This document shows, one piece after another, positions 32,269 to 33,765 of a DNA stretch of 33,765 bases. Position numbers and translations under genes: made by a program. This DNA is from Limisphaerales bacterium (GTDB lineage Bacteria; Verrucomicrobiota; Verrucomicrobiia; Limisphaerales; UBA1096), in the NCBI GenBank assembly GCA_004213515.1, contig SHAK01000023.1:1-33765 (forward strand). Direction: 5' to 3'. The notes beneath the pieces were generated by a model. The model worked only from the letters and a program-made list of their open reading frames with translations. It was not told where the DNA came from and did not search any database. Position 1 is the first letter of the stretch; the number at the start of each line of letters is the position of its first letter.

Positions 32269-33765
32269 ATGAGCGCTGAGGTTTTCATTAGTTACGCATC
32301 TCAGGATCGAGAAAAGATTTTGGACTTAGTCGAACGATTAGGATCGGCGGGAGTGCCTGTTTGGATTGACCAGATGGGTATTGAGGGCGCAACAATGTGG
32401 AGTCAGGAGATTGTGGCTGCCATTCGTGGATGCAAAGTGCTTATCCTTGCGATTTCAAAAAACTCAGCTGATTCAGAAAATGTTGTAAAAGAAGTAGCAT
32501 TAGCTTCAGAGAGCCGTAAGCGTATTTTGCCGGTATATTTAGAACAGGCAGAAATACCGGAGTCGATGGCTTACCAGCTTGCCGGTATTCAGCGAGTGGA
32601 TTTCTTTGAAGGCCAAGAAGAGATAGGGCAGCAGTCAGTAATAAGAGCGTTGTCAAAGTTGGGTGTGACTGTGAGCGAGGAAGCCAGCACAGCTGCCGGG
32701 GAGTCCAAGCGATCCAGCCAAGGAGCAAGTCATGCAGCAACAGGTCAAGCACCGAGGCGAGAAGGTCTACCTTGGGTAAAGGTTGCGACTGCCGGAGTAG
32801 GAGTGGCCACTTTGGCGGCGGGCATGTTTTTCCTTGGAGGTAGTAACAAGGCGCCTTTAAACGAGAAACCTGCGCTTGGTCAATTAAAGACGAACAAGGT
32901 CGAGGAAGCCCAGCCTCTAGCCAATCCGGTAACGTTAGACACTAATCGAGTCGTCGTATTGCCTTTCAAAACCATCGGCTCTTCAGATGAGTCTTTTGAT
33001 ATGGGCTACGGGTTGGTTTCTACTCTTACTAGCAAGCTACAACCGCTGCAAAACCTAACGGTGATTGCTAACGAATCTGCCTTACAATTTGAAGGTAGTA
33101 AACTGCCGCCTAAAAAGATTGGCCAAGCGCTGCAAGTAGGCACGATCGTGACTGGCGAAATCCAGACCAGCGGAAATAAGATCCAGGTCAACATCCGTGT
33201 GATCGATGCCAACACAGCAGCATTGGGCTGGGGCAATACGTTTACTAAAAACAATAACGAGTTCCTCGACCTCCAAAATGAAATTGCCACACAACTAGCC
33301 AGCGAACTCAAGGGGGGGTTAGATGCTGCCGAGAAACAGCAACTCGCTCATAAAGCGACTGAAAATGCCAAGGCTCAAGCAGAATATCAAAGCGGCCGCC
33401 GCGAATGGAACAAGCGAAGTGAACAAGGGTTTAAAAACGCAATTAAGCATTTTAAAAACGCCATTGAGTTAGATTCAGACTATGCTGACCCTTACTCTGG
33501 TCTATCAGATACATATACTTTGATGCATTTTTATAATTATGCCTCAAGAGATGCAGTTATTCCAATTGCAAAAAAGAACGCGAAAATAGCTATGCAAAAA
33601 AATAAAGAGTTTTCGAAGGCATATGTTTCTCTAGCGGGATTATTGTATCATTATGAGTACAATTGGAATGACTCAGAAAAAAACTTCAAACGAGCAATCG
33701 ATCTTAATCCGAATTATGCGACAGGGATGCATTGGTATGCCTTTATGCTAAGGAACATGGGTAAA
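32269..33765 (+). CDS. TIR - membrane segment - TolB/FlgO-like - TPR protein, 3' end outside window
   Basis: The frame is open from ATG 32269 to the right edge (499 codons, no stop). Residues 1-125 form a TIR domain: MSAEVFISYASQDREKILDL, then AGVPVWIDQMGIEG and CKVLILAISKNSADSENVVKEVALA. Glu75 occupies the position of the catalytic glutamate of NAD-cleaving TIR domains. A polar linker is followed by one hydrophobic segment (about 170-190). Residues 225-350 resemble the TolB-N/FlgO-like domain found in CadC-type and adenylate-cyclase-type proteins (VVVLPFKTIGSSDESFDMGYGL, VGTIVTGEIQTSGNKIQVNIRVID). TPR-like repeats start near 385 (AIKHFKNAIELDSDYADPYSGL; NFKRAIDLNPNYATGMHWYA). It is probably a membrane signalling or defence protein. 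GC content is intermediate. Confidence 0.85.
   Translation, partial: MSAEVFISYASQDREKILDLVERLGSAGVPVWIDQMGIEGATMWSQEIVAAIRGCKVLILAISKNSADSENVVKEVALASESRKRILPVYLEQAEIPESMAYQLAGIQRVDFFEGQEEIGQQSVIRALSKLGVTVSEEASTAAGESKRSSQGASHAATGQAPRREGLPWVKVATAGVGVATLAAGMFFLGGSNKAPLNEKPALGQLKTNKVEEAQPLANPVTLDTNRVVVLPFKTIGSSDESFDMGYGLVSTLTSKLQPLQNLTVIANESALQFEGSKLPPKKIGQALQVGTIVTGEIQTSGNKIQVNIRVIDANTAALGWGNTFTKNNNEFLDLQNEIATQLASELKGGLDAAEKQQLAHKATENAKAQAEYQSGRREWNKRSEQGFKNAIKHFKNAIELDSDYADPYSGLSDTYTLMHFYNYASRDAVIPIAKKNAKIAMQKNKEFSKAYVSLAGLLYHYEYNWNDSEKNFKRAIDLNPNYATGMHWYAFMLRNMGK

Noticed and set aside
32441-33311. Minus-strand open frames in the TIR gene
   Set aside because: The plus-strand frame is continuous with clear TIR, TolB/FlgO-like and TPR motifs, so these are shadows.

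Overview
The window reads as a chromosomal segment of a low-GC bacterium of the Planctomycetota-Verrucomicrobiota group, most likely Verrucomicrobiota (inference). The pointers are an alternative complex III cluster, a DUF1552 plus DUF1592/PSD1-type cytochrome pair, and ribosomal proteins with long low-complexity tails. Most of it is AT-rich by eye. The block at about 27.4-31.2 kb is clearly GC-richer, and the last 1.5 kb is intermediate.

Region 1 (1-7371) is the distal spc/alpha ribosomal operon: rpsE (5' end outside the window), rplO, secY, map, infA, rpmJ, rpsM, rpsK, rpsD, rpoA, rplQ, closed by a strong terminator. adk is absent between secY and map. S5 carries an N-terminal Gly-Gly-Arg-Gly-Pro repeat tract, S11 a charged N-terminal extension of about 95 residues, and L17 an acidic C-terminal tail of about 65 residues. 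IF1 is divergent. Structured spacers lie between secY and map and between rpsD and rpoA.

Region 2 (7404-10074) holds a small membrane protein gene, ruvB, two tiny coupled ORFs, a DUF3817 membrane protein gene and tRNA-Cys(GCA).

Region 3 (10119-22517) is a respiratory operon, actABCDEF, followed by a membrane-anchored cytochrome c, a CcoN-like protein, a CcoO-like cytochrome c and a last cytochrome c, ending in a terminator. ActABCDEF should oxidise menaquinol and pass electrons to the cytochromes. The CcoN-like protein keeps the fold and length pattern of a cbb3 oxidase core subunit but appears to have lost every histidine that would bind heme b, heme b3 and CuB. I consider it the most interesting observation in the window.

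Region 4 (22581-27246) has a rhamnulokinase gene, a YgfZ/GcvT-like gene, tRNA-Lys(CTT), and a minus-strand trio of small membrane proteins that includes a FloA-like fragment with a new C-terminal membrane anchor.

Region 5 (27247-31671) is a GC-rich DUF1552/DUF1592 pair, flanked by a broken tRNA-Leu 5' half and an intact tRNA-Leu(CAA) in the same orientation, which suggests an inserted segment. Region 6 (31672-33765) is a roughly 600-nt gap with structured inverted repeats, followed by the first 499 codons of a TIR - membrane segment - TolB/FlgO-like - TPR protein that runs off the right edge.
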